A stretch of DNA of 64,000 nucleotides from the NCBI RefSeq assembly GCF_030817415.1, contig NZ_JAUSZI010000001.1:1-64000 (forward strand). The letters are read 5' to 3'. Origin of the DNA: Streptomyces umbrinus. GTDB lineage: Bacteria > Actinomycetota > Actinomycetes > Streptomycetales > Streptomycetaceae. Positions 47,703-56,158 of the stretch are shown here, one piece after another. The first letter of the stretch is position 1, and each line of letters begins with the position of its first letter. The notes beneath the pieces were generated by a model. That model was given only the letters and a program-made list of their open reading frames with translations. It ran no database searches and was not told where the DNA came from. The translations under genes were made by a program, and so were the position numbers.

Positions 47703-47990
47703 TCACCGGTCCTGCTGGGCAGACGACGCGAACAGGACCTTGAGGAGCCAGCCCGTGACGCCGCTTCCGGCCACCGCTACGGCGATGTCTCGGACCACAA
47801 GGAGCAAGACCGAGAGGAGCAGCCCGGTGGTCAGGATCGCGACGATGGCGACCGCTGCCCTGGCCCAGTGCCTTGCCTGCGGCCCGGCCTCGTCTGCGCG
47901 CCCGCCACACCGGCAGCCGGTGACGGGTGTGGACGTGAGGTCAGTCGGGCGACCGTGTGCATCGGTCACCAAGCGGCGTTCGTCGATCAT
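47703..47990 (-). CDS. Small membrane protein
   Basis: 95 aa from ATG 47990 with GAGGAGGG upstream. A soluble start with TGCRCGG, then one hydrophobic hairpin (AAVAIVAILTTGLLLSVLLLVVRDIAVAVAGSGVTGWLLKVLF). It is divergent from the TPR regulator gene at 48212; the GATCACGTT operator-like site lies between them. Confidence 0.65.
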   Translation of the reverse strand: MIDERRLVTDAHGRPTDLTSTPVTGCRCGGRADEAGPQARHWARAAVAIVAILTTGLLLSVLLLVVRDIAVAVAGSGVTGWLLKVLFASSAQQDR

Positions 47991-48014
47991 GGTGCCCTCC
48001 TCAACTCGCCGTCG

Positions 48015-48036
48015 GATCACGTTGATTTGCTGATCA
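48015..48036. promoter_or_regulatory. Shared operator-like site, copy 2
   Basis: GATCACGTT-GA-TTTGC-TGATCA, the same as 39187-39206 except for two extra bases. It lies between the divergent genes starting at 47990 and 48212. Confidence 0.55.
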
Positions 48037-48211
48037 CAACCGTCGGATGGGGGAGCATGACCAGACGAGGTCCCTCAGCGGCCCGGTCCGGGACCTGGGC
48101 CGGACATGAACCGGACCAGAGGGGGACCAGGTCCTGTGCACTGCTGATTTGTTGTCGTGGCGGCACGACACTGAAATCCGCAGAGCACGATTTCGTGACT
48201 CGGGAGGAGCG

Positions 48212-49534
48212 GTGGCCGGAAACGCCCATCAGGGAGATCCGCGCACCACGTTGGAGTTTCTGCTGCGGGAGCAGCCGCGGACGTACGACGAAGTCGCTCA
48301 GGACTTCGAGCGACTGGCGGGGGAGTTAGGGGAGAACGTCACCCTCAGCACCCGGCATCTACGGCGGCTGGCAAGCGGCGAGCGCACCAACACCACTCCC
48401 GTCATGCGTCGCGTCCTGCAGGCCATGTTCGGCAGGCCGCTGGAGGATCTCTTCGCCCCGTGGGACGGGGTCCTTCCAGCGGCGACCGCCGGATCGACCG
48501 GGCTGGTCCTGGCCACGGGTCAGCCCACCGCGGACAGGGAGTTCATTGAGATGGCTGCGCGACGTGCGAAGAGCTTTGCCCTGACAGCCGGACAGACCGA
48601 CCTCACTACTGATGTCTTGGAGCAGGTCCACGAGGACGTGCAGCGGCTGGCGACCGACTATCCGCAGAGGCCGCTCACTGAGCTGCTTCCTGATCTGTTC
48701 ACCACCCAGGACACTCTCTTCACTCTCCTTGAGCAGCAGCGTCGGCCGAACCAGGCCCGTCAGCTCTACTTCCTGGCCGGCGTGACCGGCGGGTTGCTCG
48801 CGAAGGCCTCGCACGACCTGGCCGATCCGTACGCCGCGCTCACCCAGGCGCGGACGGCGTTCGTCTGCGCGGACAACGCGGACCACAACGGGCTCCGGGC
48901 GTGGATCCGCGGTATTCAGAGCCTGGTCTCGTACTGGGCAGGCCGCACCCGCGAGTCCGTCAAATATGCGCAGTCTGGTGCCGCGTTCGCGCCGAACAGC
49001 ACCGCCAGCGTGTGGCTCCCCGTGAGTGAAGCCCGCGCCTGGGCTGCCCTCGGCAACGCCAACGCGACCCGGGCCGCCATCGAGCGTGCCGAGACCGCAT
49101 GGGATTCCGTTCAGGAGGACGAAGTCGACGAACTGGGTGGACTCTGCACGTTCGGCCGGACCCGGCAGATCTACTACGCGGCCGAAGCCCTCTCCTGGCT
49201 GCCCTCCCAGACCGCGGCCGCAGCCGACTACGCGGCCCGGGCCGTCACCGCGTACGAGGACACCAGCTCTCCCGAGTGGGCGTTCGGGGACCAGGCCGGC
49301 TCACGCAGCGCCCTGGCCATCACCCGGATCCGGGCAGGCGAACTGGAGGGCGCCACGGAGGCGATCGAGCCCATGCTTGAACTCGCACCGGAGCAGCGGA
49401 TCAACGGCATCGTCCACTGCGCCCAACGAGTTCATCGGGCGCTCGGCGAATCACCGCACGCCGAAGCCGGCGGCGAGCTCCAGGAGCAGATCGAGGCCTT
49501 CACCCGCACGCCGCTCAAGTCACTCCCCAGCTAG
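48212..49534 (+). CDS. Helix-turn-helix regulator with TPR-like sensor domain
   Basis: 440 aa from GTG 48212 with GGGAGGAG upstream. The first 75 residues form a DNA-binding region (TLEFLLREQPRTYDEVAQDFERLAGELGENVTLSTRHLRRLASGERTNTTPVMRRVLQAMFG), then about 300 residues of helical repeats (ARQLYFLAGVTGGLLAKASHDLADPYAALTQARTAFVCADNADHNGLRAWIRGIQSLVSYWAGR...). This resembles the NsdA-like TPR regulators of Streptomyces, which sense a peptide or protein signal. First gene of a unit with the acetyltransferase and GIY-YIG genes. Confidence 0.75.
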   Translation: MAGNAHQGDPRTTLEFLLREQPRTYDEVAQDFERLAGELGENVTLSTRHLRRLASGERTNTTPVMRRVLQAMFGRPLEDLFAPWDGVLPAATAGSTGLVLATGQPTADREFIEMAARRAKSFALTAGQTDLTTDVLEQVHEDVQRLATDYPQRPLTELLPDLFTTQDTLFTLLEQQRRPNQARQLYFLAGVTGGLLAKASHDLADPYAALTQARTAFVCADNADHNGLRAWIRGIQSLVSYWAGRTRESVKYAQSGAAFAPNSTASVWLPVSEARAWAALGNANATRAAIERAETAWDSVQEDEVDELGGLCTFGRTRQIYYAAEALSWLPSQTAAAADYAARAVTAYEDTSSPEWAFGDQAGSRSALAITRIRAGELEGATEAIEPMLELAPEQRINGIVHCAQRVHRALGESPHAEAGGELQEQIEAFTRTPLKSLPS

Positions 49535-49544
49535 GAGTTCACCG

Positions 49545-50087
49545 TTGCCGTATCCGATCCGCATCGTCGGCGACCAGGTCGTCCTGCGCGAGTTCACCCT
49601 CGATGACGTCGACGATGTCCTGGCAATCATCGGCGACGACGCCGTCACGACGTGGCTGAGCTTCGACAGCCGCGACCGTGAGCAGGCCGTCGCCATGATC
49701 GAAGGCACGATCAAGCGTGCTCAGCAGGAGCCCCGAACCGAGTTCTACCTCGGGGTGACCAAACGCGAGGACGACCGCGTGATCGGATTTGCCCGGATCG
49801 GGCTCAGCGGCGTCCAGGCCGGGAAGGTCGGCTACGCCATCGCGGCGAAGGAGTGGGGCCGCGGCTACGCGACGGACGCGGCCCGCACTCTCGTCACATA
49901 CGCGTTCAAGGAGATCGGTCTCCACCGAATCACCGCGGCGATCGGGCCGGACAACGCCGCCTCAATCACCGTCGTGCAGCAGCTCGGCTTCACTCTCGAA
50001 GGCACGCTGCGGGACCACGTCTTCACGAACGGACAGTGGCGCGACAGCGTTCTGTTCTCTGTTCTCGCCCACGAGTGGAGCTGGTGA
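49545..50087 (+). CDS. GNAT-family N-acetyltransferase
   Basis: 180 aa from TTG 49545, with TAGGAG seven bases upstream and ten bases after the regulator. RimJ/RimL-type GNAT: VLREFTLDDVDDVLAIIGDDAVTTWLSF, then VGYAIAAKEWGRGYATDAARTLVTYAFKEIGLHRITAAIGPDNAASITVVQQLGFTLEGTLRDHV with the acetyl-CoA loop (R/Q-x-x-G-x-G/A as RGYATDA). It should acetylate a protein N-terminus or small amine in the cytoplasm; substrate unknown. Confidence 0.85.
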   Translation: MPYPIRIVGDQVVLREFTLDDVDDVLAIIGDDAVTTWLSFDSRDREQAVAMIEGTIKRAQQEPRTEFYLGVTKREDDRVIGFARIGLSGVQAGKVGYAIAAKEWGRGYATDAARTLVTYAFKEIGLHRITAAIGPDNAASITVVQQLGFTLEGTLRDHVFTNGQWRDSVLFSVLAHEWSW

Positions 50088-50725
50088 TGACCCGATCAAG
50101 GGCTCTCTTCCTCTACGCCATCAGCAGCGCTGAGCAACCAGCCCCTGTCAAGATCGGCAAGACGGTTGATGTCGCCAAAAGACTTCAGCAGCTGCAGACG
50201 GCCTCGCCGCTCCCACTACAAGTGTGGTGGAGTCGGGAAACAACTGATCCAACGCTCGAAGCCAAACTGCACCGTCACTTCGCCGATTGTCGGATGTCTG
50301 GTGAGTGGTTCCGTCTTGAAGGCTCTGACTGGCCAACGCGGGTTGCTGAGATAGCTGAGTTCCTTGAGGAACCTCACGACGGCCCCCTCGACAGGCCCTC
50401 ACGACGGCGTACGCGCCAGGAGACGGCCATCACCGTGACACACGGCCATCGCCCTCCCAGCGGCCTTCCCGAGTACTCCCGGGAGGGAGCAGGCACAGGA
50501 GATCGTTGCCTTTGCGGCCACTCTGTGGCCTTGCATGTCGGCTCTTCTCCCTACGCCTGCATCTCTACGAACACAGGGTGGGCGGCTTGCGACCCGTGTG
50601 AGTGTTCGTCGTTCCGAAGCACCGTGCCGTGGTCGCTCGCAGCCTGGTTGGCATACGCACAGGATTGCCTTCAATGTCAGGCGGCCCTGGGGAGCTCTCA
50701 ATCCGGGCGCGCCCGCCTCGGCTGA
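50087..50725 (+). CDS. GIY-YIG (T5orf172-type) protein with Cys-rich tail
   Basis: 212 aa; ATG overlaps the acetyltransferase stop (TGATG). Residues 5-85 match the T5orf172/Mug113 branch of GIY-YIG nucleases (ALFLYAISSAEQPAPVKIGKTVDVAKRLQQLQTASPLPLQVWW...EAKLHRHFADCRMSGEWFRL): KIGKT-x-R and the E/H residues are present. The C-terminal 90 residues are Cys-rich (CLCGHSVALHVGSSPYACISTNTGWAACDPCEC) and may be a zinc-binding target domain. Possibly cuts nucleic acid; role unknown. Confidence 0.75.
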   Translation: MTRSRALFLYAISSAEQPAPVKIGKTVDVAKRLQQLQTASPLPLQVWWSRETTDPTLEAKLHRHFADCRMSGEWFRLEGSDWPTRVAEIAEFLEEPHDGPLDRPSRRRTRQETAITVTHGHRPPSGLPEYSREGAGTGDRCLCGHSVALHVGSSPYACISTNTGWAACDPCECSSFRSTVPWSLAAWLAYAQDCLQCQAALGSSQSGRARLG

Positions 50726-50796
50726 CGCAGCCTCATATGCACCATCAGGCGCAGCAATCCATGTACAGTTTGGGATCTCACGTGGAAGGGGGAGTG

Positions 50797-51075
50797 ATGA
50801 CCGATCTGTTCGAGGCCGTGGATGCGCTACTTAGCCGACCCGCTGATGTTCTTCCTCCGCCTGATGTTCGGGCCCGGCTCCGCAAGACGTCCGGTCTGAC
50901 GCAGGAAGAGGTTGCCGACGCGTTCGGCGTCCATCGGATGGCTTTTCTGCGTTGGGAGAACGGTCAGTCCATGCCGCGTCCCAAGCACCGTGCTGCTTAC
51001 CTGCGGCTGCTCAAGGGGTGGGCTGCCAAGCATCCTGAGGCCGCTGAAGGCTTCGCTCTCACGGAGGCGTGCTGA
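50797..51075 (+). CDS. HTH protein resembling the Tap N-terminal domain
   Basis: 92 aa from ATG 50797 with GGAAGGGGGAG upstream. MTDLFEAVDALLSRPADVLPPPDVRARLRKTSGLTQEEVADAFGVHRMAFLRWENGQSMPRPKHRAAYLRLLKGW has the same layout as the first 75 residues of Tap encoded at 52534 (LQAIDALL...LLPPAQERRRLREGLNLTRAQLAQAL). XRE-type HTH. It may be a regulator or competitor of Tap, or the stump of a second tap gene. Confidence 0.75.
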   Translation: MTDLFEAVDALLSRPADVLPPPDVRARLRKTSGLTQEEVADAFGVHRMAFLRWENGQSMPRPKHRAAYLRLLKGWAAKHPEAAEGFALTEAC

Positions 51076-51499
51076 CGTGTACGTAGCTGCCCGATCACCG
51101 TAGAAACGCCGAAGCGGCCTCCGTCGCCACAACGGAAGCCGCTTCCCAGCGTTCGACTCGCTCGCCTTTGCCAAGCTCCGAGTCGTTGAGCAGCGAGGTG
51201 ACCTCGTCTGCCGGGTGATGCCCGTGGGCCCTAAAGCCCGCGTGGTCACCTATACCCAGAGTATGCGCAGGAGATTGCGCAACGCCACTATTCCGGGATT
51301 CTGATAGGTCACATGCGCTGGTCGCGGCTCCCCTACCTGGGGAGATGACCCAGTTGCACCGCCAGTTCCACCGTCCGCCACTGCGGACCGCACCGGCCCG
51401 CGTGGCTGATACGCCGCAGCCCTCGGCCGCACCTTGCCTCAGCGATGCCGCCCTCCCTGTCCAGGCCGCCGCCGGCTTCGGAGTGCTGGAGGTGGGTCG
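51076..51499. other. Gap upstream of rep
   Basis: No credible gene in 424 bases. It holds a palindrome CTCCCC-TACCT-GGGGAG at 51328-51344, related to the parAB palindromes but with a 5-base spacer, and should hold the rep promoter. Confidence 0.5.
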
Positions 51500-52537
51500 G
51501 TGATCCAGCACATGAACCTGGTCTTCCAGGCCGATGGTCTGAGCGTGGGTGAAGGCGCGTTCCTGATGGCGTGCTGCAACCACACCGACGCCAAGGGCTA
51601 CGTGATCGCGTCCATGCAGCAGCTGGCGGACGAGGCGCACTTGAAAGAGTCGGCCGCGAAGTCGAACAAGCAGAAGCTGATCCAGCGCGGTCTGCTGGCG
51701 TCGAGCGAGCGGTACAGCCCGAAGAACGGCGCCCGGATCGCGGACCTGTACCGGGTGAACCTGCAGCTGCTGGCGAGCATGAAGCGGGCCCGCACCGACT
51801 ACGGGCCGACTCTCGTAGAAGAACTGACCTTCAAGGTCCCCCAGGAAGACCCCAGGTCAGACCCCCCGTCGGATTCCGACCCCCCCCAGGGTCGGATTCC
51901 GACCCCCCCCCGTCGGATTCCGACCCCCCCCCAGTCGGATCCCGACCCTGCACCCCCGTCGGATTCCGGCCCCCTTCTCCTTCCTTCTAAAACTCCCTCT
52001 TCTCTCTCTCCTGTCTCAGGGGACCCTGAGGGCACGACGGACGTCTCACCGGACGGAGAGAGAGAGATCGAAGCTCCGCCGGAGGAACACAACCCCAACC
52101 CCTCCGAGGCTGAGCTGCCTCAGCAGCGTGAGCGCTCAAGCAAAAACGCAGCAGCAGGGGACCGGATCGTGGCGTCGTACGCCGCTGCCCTGGGACGACC
52201 GGTGCTCAACGGCACCAAGTCCAAGCTGGAACGTCAGGCCGTTGAACTGCTGACGCAGGGCCTGCCGGAGGCCTGGCTGTGTGACCGAGCGCGGGAGATG
52301 GCGGCACGTGGCTGGTCCGACCTCGTTCTGCACGCAGAGATGTCCACTGCACCGATCACGGCGACTACCACTAAGCGCGGCCGGTCCGGCCTGCCTGACT
52401 GGTGCAAGGAGTGCGGTCCCGGCTCGCCAGCGGCCCGTCTCAACCCGCGATTCCGGACCCTCGGAGAAATGGGCAGCGGAGAGAAGTGCCCGCGCTGTCA
52501 CCCGGACCGAGCCGCTGCTGCGGAGGCCTCGCGATGA
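51500..52537 (+). CDS. Plasmid replication initiator candidate (rep)
   Basis: 345 aa from GTG 51500 with GGAGGTGGG upstream. The first 95 residues form a winged HTH of the phage/plasmid replication type (LSVGEGAFLMACCNHTDAKGYVIASMQQLADEAHLKESAAKSNKQKLIQRGLL). The middle is low-complexity (SDPPSDSDPPQGRIPTPP...) because the DNA under it carries five palindromic iterons (51868-51970). The C-terminal domain ends in a zinc knuckle (WCKECG...CPRCHPD). Iterons inside the rep gene and the overlap with tap support an initiator role. Confidence 0.7.
   Translation: MIQHMNLVFQADGLSVGEGAFLMACCNHTDAKGYVIASMQQLADEAHLKESAAKSNKQKLIQRGLLASSERYSPKNGARIADLYRVNLQLLASMKRARTDYGPTLVEELTFKVPQEDPRSDPPSDSDPPQGRIPTPPRRIPTPPQSDPDPAPPSDSGPLLLPSKTPSSLSPVSGDPEGTTDVSPDGEREIEAPPEEHNPNPSEAELPQQRERSSKNAAAGDRIVASYAAALGRPVLNGTKSKLERQAVELLTQGLPEAWLCDRAREMAARGWSDLVLHAEMSTAPITATTTKRGRSGLPDWCKECGPGSPAARLNPRFRTLGEMGSGEKCPRCHPDRAAAAEASR
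51868..51970. repeat. Palindromic iterons inside rep: candidate replication origin
   Basis: Five copies of GTCGG-ATT-CCGAC (one with ATC, last with GGC at the end) start at 51868, 51891, 51912, 51934 and 51958, so 21-24 bases apart, about two helical turns; C-runs separate them. Regular phasing on one DNA face suits cooperative Rep binding. Internal origins within rep are known for Streptomyces linear plasmids. Confidence 0.75.
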
Positions 52538-54066
52538 GCGATTTGCAGGCCATCGATGCCTTGCTCGCATCTGCGTCGTCGGACCGGACCCTGCTTCCGC
52601 CAGCCCAGGAGCGGCGCCGGCTGCGCGAAGGCCTCAACCTCACGCGCGCGCAGCTCGCGCAGGCCTTGAAGGTGAGCCCGTCGACCGTCGGCGGGTGGGA
52701 GGCGGGCCGGGACCCAAGCGGCGAAGTGCGGGAGGCGTACGCGTACTTCCTCGAGGGAGCCCGCACCAAGCTGGACGCCACCACCGCGGCCGCGGCCGCC
52801 AGTGAGGCCCCGGACGACAAGCCGGCCGAAGCCGAGCAGACCGCGGACGACACCGACGTCCTGGCCGTCGCGCAGCCGTGTGTGCTGTGCGGGCAGCCGG
52901 CCCGGCATCAGGTCGAAGGCTTCCCCCAGCATTTGGATCCTGCCGAGTGCGCCCCCGCCCCGGCGCCGCCCGTCCCCGCGCAGGCAGAGAAGCCCGCGCC
53001 CCGCACAGTGCCGCGGCAGTCGGCGCCGGCCGGGAAGCCGGGGCGAGCAGCTGGCGGTGTGAAGGTGGTGCCGGTCGGCCGGCGCCTGCAAGCCGCCGAT
53101 GCCCCTGACCGGATCGGCTCCGCGGTCGCGGCCGCGCTCGCCGAACACTCCGGTGACGTCGACGCGGCCACGGCCGCGTTGGTGAAGCGGGCGATCCCGG
53201 ACGCGATGGCGCTGCTGGACCACACCCGTAAGGGCGGCCGCTACGACGTCGTGGCGCATCCGTGGCTGCCGGACATCCTGCGCAAGCAGACCGCCCGCGG
53301 CGCCGACCAGGTCTGGGAGGCCCGCCCCAAGTGGAGCCGGCCGGAGCTCCCGGCGGGCGAGCATGAGATCACGGCGCTGGACATCAACGGCGCCTACCTG
53401 TCCGCGCTCAAGACGCATTTGCCGCTCGGGCAGCTGGAACACTCCACCAGCGACCACCACGACCGCCGCCGCGCCGGCCTGCACCTGATCACCCCGCCCG
53501 TCTGGGACCACGAGATGGTCCTGCCCAACCCGGTCGGCAACCGCGACGAAGGCGGCCCGCTGTGGGTCACGGAACCGACCCTGCGTCTGCTGCTGCGCGT
53601 GTCCGGCCCGAAGTACGGGCTGTGCGACCCGCCGCAGATTCACGAGTCGTGGACGTCGGGGGCGACCGAGGGGCTGCTGGAGAAGTTCCGCATCGCCCTG
53701 AAGGACGCCCGGGACCGGGCGATCGCCGACGGCGACGAGGTGACGCTGGAGTACGTGAAGGCGATGTACTCGAAGTTCGTGTCCACGCTGGGGGAGTCGA
53801 ACTACAACCGCGAGCTCTACCGCACCGACTGGATGCACCTCATCCGCTCCCAGGCCTTCGCCAACCTCTGGTGGAAAGCCCACCGCGCCTACGACGAAGG
53901 CCTCCTGGTCGTCCGCGCCATGGGCACCGACGAACTCCACGTGGCCGGCGACTGGCGGGCGGTGTTCCCCGAAGGCCGCGGCGTCACCGAAGTGAAGGTC
54001 AAAGACACCTACACCGTCGGCGCCGACCCCAACACCGCCAAAAGGCCCCCTGAAGGCGCCTCCTAG
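52534..54066 (+). CDS. tap: Telomere-associated protein Tap
   Basis: 510 aa; ATG overlaps the rep stop (ATGA). An XRE-type HTH at residues 25-65 (RRRLREGLNLTRAQLAQALKVSPSTVGGWEAGRD), an Ala/Pro-rich linker with a CxxC (CVLCGQPARHQ), then the long conserved Tap body (RPELPAGEHEITALDINGAYLSALKTHLPLGQLEHSTSDHHDRRRAGLHLITPPVWDH...EYVKAMYSKFVSTLGESNYNRELYRTDWMHLIRSQAF). Tap binds the telomere 3' overhang and recruits Tpg. It is shorter than the about 740-residue chromosomal protein but the N- and C-terminal parts seem complete. DINGAYLS resembles a polymerase-like motif. tpg follows 98 bases later. Confidence 0.85.
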   Translation: MSDLQAIDALLASASSDRTLLPPAQERRRLREGLNLTRAQLAQALKVSPSTVGGWEAGRDPSGEVREAYAYFLEGARTKLDATTAAAAASEAPDDKPAEAEQTADDTDVLAVAQPCVLCGQPARHQVEGFPQHLDPAECAPAPAPPVPAQAEKPAPRTVPRQSAPAGKPGRAAGGVKVVPVGRRLQAADAPDRIGSAVAAALAEHSGDVDAATAALVKRAIPDAMALLDHTRKGGRYDVVAHPWLPDILRKQTARGADQVWEARPKWSRPELPAGEHEITALDINGAYLSALKTHLPLGQLEHSTSDHHDRRRAGLHLITPPVWDHEMVLPNPVGNRDEGGPLWVTEPTLRLLLRVSGPKYGLCDPPQIHESWTSGATEGLLEKFRIALKDARDRAIADGDEVTLEYVKAMYSKFVSTLGESNYNRELYRTDWMHLIRSQAFANLWWKAHRAYDEGLLVVRAMGTDELHVAGDWRAVFPEGRGVTEVKVKDTYTVGADPNTAKRPPEGAS

Positions 54067-54164
54067 CCCCGTTCTCCCGCCCCGGCGCCTGCTCCTCGCC
54101 AGGGCGGGAGAACGGCCCCCACAGCCCCGTACAGTGATCCACCACCCTGGATTCGGAAGAGACC

Positions 54165-54737
54165 ATGCCTGAGCGGAACATCGAGTTCGGCAAGTACGGC
54201 GCCCACGGCATCAAAGGCCACGAAGCCGTCGCCCGCCAGCTGGACGCCCTCGCCGGCTACATCGCCACCCCCGTCACCGCCCACCGCGGCCTGCTCGCCC
54301 GCCTGCACTACCTCACCCGCACCGACCACGCCCGTGCTGCAGCCCGGGCTGCCGGACTGACCGTCACCGACAGGACCCTGCGCGCCTGGCAGGCCGGCAC
54401 CCGTACGCCCTCACGCAAGAACCTCGCCGCGATCGAGCAGGCCTACCGGACCGTGCGCCGGGAGAACGTTGCCCGCTACCTGACAGCCCGCCTCAACAAG
54501 GAGGGCCGCGGCACCCGCGTGGAAATCCACCCCATCAACCAGTCCGCCGTCGACCGGCCCCGCCAGCGGGCGGTCGAGTTGCGCACGATGAACGTCCGCC
54601 GCTGGGACCGGATCGTCGCCGCGTGGGCCGCCGCTGACGACCAGGAGTTGGACGACGCGTGGGTGGATCAGGTCGTCGACCTCGGCTCCCAGTGGGGCCA
54701 GTACGAGTACGTCACCAACGTGGGCTTCGCCGCCTGA
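54165..54737 (+). CDS. tpg: Telomere terminal protein Tpg
   Basis: 190 aa, near the 184 residues known for Streptomyces Tpg, from ATG 54165 with GGAAGAG upstream. Helical DNA-binding N-terminal half (AAARAAGLTVTDRTLRAWQAGTRTPSRKNLAAIEQAYRTVRRENVARYLTARLN), then RGTRVEIHPINQS, where Thr 117 is in the place of the priming threonine known from S. coelicolor Tpg (my alignment by eye), and the conserved C-terminus DLGSQWGQYEYVTNVGFAA. Tpg becomes covalently bound to the 5' ends and primes end patching. Fragments of this gene occur at 56.5, 58.8 and 61.6 kb. Confidence 0.9.
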   Translation: MPERNIEFGKYGAHGIKGHEAVARQLDALAGYIATPVTAHRGLLARLHYLTRTDHARAAARAAGLTVTDRTLRAWQAGTRTPSRKNLAAIEQAYRTVRRENVARYLTARLNKEGRGTRVEIHPINQSAVDRPRQRAVELRTMNVRRWDRIVAAWAAADDQELDDAWVDQVVDLGSQWGQYEYVTNVGFAA

Positions 54738-55287
54738 GGGACCGTTGTCGGCTGGAGGGCGCAAAGGAGCTGCTTCTTCGGCGCTGTCGGTGCCGAGCTC
54801 TAGGGTCTGCTTGCGCGGCTGCGGATTCCGAAGGTCCCGTTGTCGGACCTCGCCGGTAAGGTACCTCCGCTCACAAGCGGAGTCATCCACTCCACCAGTT
54901 TTCACCTGGCGAACCCCAGGCAAATCGATTCATAAGGCTCCGCCTGAGTGTGCAGTCCCTCACCCATCCGGGCGTGTGATCTGCATCACTCGAAAAGCCC
55001 AAAACGGCTTCCGAGCTGGGGCGTTACCTGCATTAAAGGTTCGATCCACGCAGATCAACATCTGGCTAGCTGTCGCACGATCACCGCAAGGTGAGGCACG
55101 ATAGGGAAGTCGTCGCGGATGAATGTGACGGATACCACAGAACGACGTATCCGCTTGCCTTACGCGACGGTAACCGCATTCGGATATACAGAAGGCCCCA
55201 CCCCTGGCCCGCGAAGCTCAAAGGTGAGGCCTTCCTCAGCACACCGTCTGCAGCGCGGCCCCGACCGTTAGGTCGGGGCTTTCCGCG
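54738..55287. other. Gap after tpg
   Basis: 550 bases, less GC-rich than average, with no convincing gene. A hairpin CTCCGCT-CACA-AGCGGAG at 54865-54882 could end the rep-tap-tpg transcript; a second (CCCCGACC-GTTA-GGTCGGGG, 55259-55278, then CTTTCC) is a good terminator. Confidence 0.5.
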
Positions 55288-55419
55288 TTACCAGGGCCAG
55301 TAGTCCCGCGCGATCCGGTAGATCGCGTAGGTCGGCCCCAGCCAGCGAGCGGCCCGGTGCGGCCGGCCTCGCTTCCTGCAGCAACGGCAGTGCCCCTCTG
55401 GCGGATCTTGCACAGCCAT
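55288..55419 (-). CDS. 43-residue basic protein
   Basis: ATG 55419 with GGTGAGGGA upstream. The chain has CRCCRKRGRPHRAARWLGPT followed by an aromatic, amphipathic end (YAIYRIARDYWPW). The cysteine cluster, basic stretch and sensible codon use make it look translated despite its size. It faces the terminator at 55259. No family recognised. Confidence 0.5.
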   Translation of the reverse strand: MAVQDPPEGHCRCCRKRGRPHRAARWLGPTYAIYRIARDYWPW

Positions 55420-55852
55420 TGGGATCCCTCACCTCATTCCGTGGGGCCTACGGATTTCGTAGGTCCCGCAGAGGGCCCACAGTCTTTCGTGGACTCCCCG
55501 GGGAGGCACGACGGTGCGCGAACCCCTGAGGTAACGGATGGCCGAACGATACCCGAGCAGGGCAGGATCCGCCCTCACGTCAATTCCCGTCCGCCATACG
55601 AGAGAGAGGCACGCCGTGCCGCGGAAGCTCCCCGGGCAGGGCGAGCACCGTGTCGACAACGGAATCCGTAGCCCCCGAGCTGCGACGGAACTTGACGGTA
55701 CGTCTGATACTGGGTGCCAGTTCCCAGCCAGCGCGTGCCCAACCTCACACAGGAAGCACGCGTTCCAGGTGAACGCGCCCCCACAAGGTCCGTCTGGTTG
55801 AGGGCGGGTGCTCGCGCGTACCGTGGCGGTGAGACCTCGTCTGGAGGAGCCC
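55420..55852. other. Gap without a gene
   Basis: No credible open frame in 433 bases. A perfect CTCCCCGGGGAG palindrome is near 55496, related in arms to the parAB palindromes but without a spacer. Confidence 0.5.
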
Positions 55853-56158
55853 ATGAGCGCCCAACCCGACCGCGCGCCCGTCCCGTCGGCGCCTCTGTCG
55901 CCGAACGCGGCCGCGCAGGTCCTCGCTCAGCTCCGGGTCGGCCCTCGCGCCGACATCTGGGTGCCGGCGTTCGAGCAGGACTGGGCACGCGCCCTGGAGG
56001 ACTCCCGGCACTCCTACAGCCTCAGCCCGCTCCACGACGTCGTACGCACCTGGCAGGCCCGCCTCGAAGCAGCCCCGGCCGTCGACGCGTTCAAGGCTTC
56101 CGGCCGGGACGACTCCGACGGCGTCGACCTGGCCGACATTCTCGACAGCCATCGGTGA
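55853..56158 (+). CDS. DUF6247-like protein, likely antitoxin
   Basis: 101 aa from ATG 55853 with GGAGGAG upstream. Pro-rich N-terminus, then LSPNAAAQVLAQLRVGPRADIWVPAFEQDWARALEDSRHSYSLSPLHDVVRTWQARLEAAPAVDAF, an antitoxin-like arrangement (Phd/DUF6247) where a fold is followed by a toxin-wrapping helix. The next gene starts inside its stop codon (GTGA), the usual order of antitoxin then toxin. Confidence 0.65.
   Translation: MSAQPDRAPVPSAPLSPNAAAQVLAQLRVGPRADIWVPAFEQDWARALEDSRHSYSLSPLHDVVRTWQARLEAAPAVDAFKASGRDDSDGVDLADILDSHR

Noticed and set aside
51095..51640. 181-residue minus-strand frame before rep
   Set aside because: It overlaps the rep start in antisense and shows biased Arg/Ser/Ala composition without domain features.
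55021..55045. GGTTCGATCC, resembling a tRNA T-loop
   Set aside because: No flanking T-stem, acceptor stem or anticodon arm can be paired.
55119..55271. 50-residue plus-strand frame MNVTDTTERRIRLPYATVTA
   Set aside because: It runs into the terminator hairpin at 55259 and lacks a convincing ribosome site; kept only as a note.
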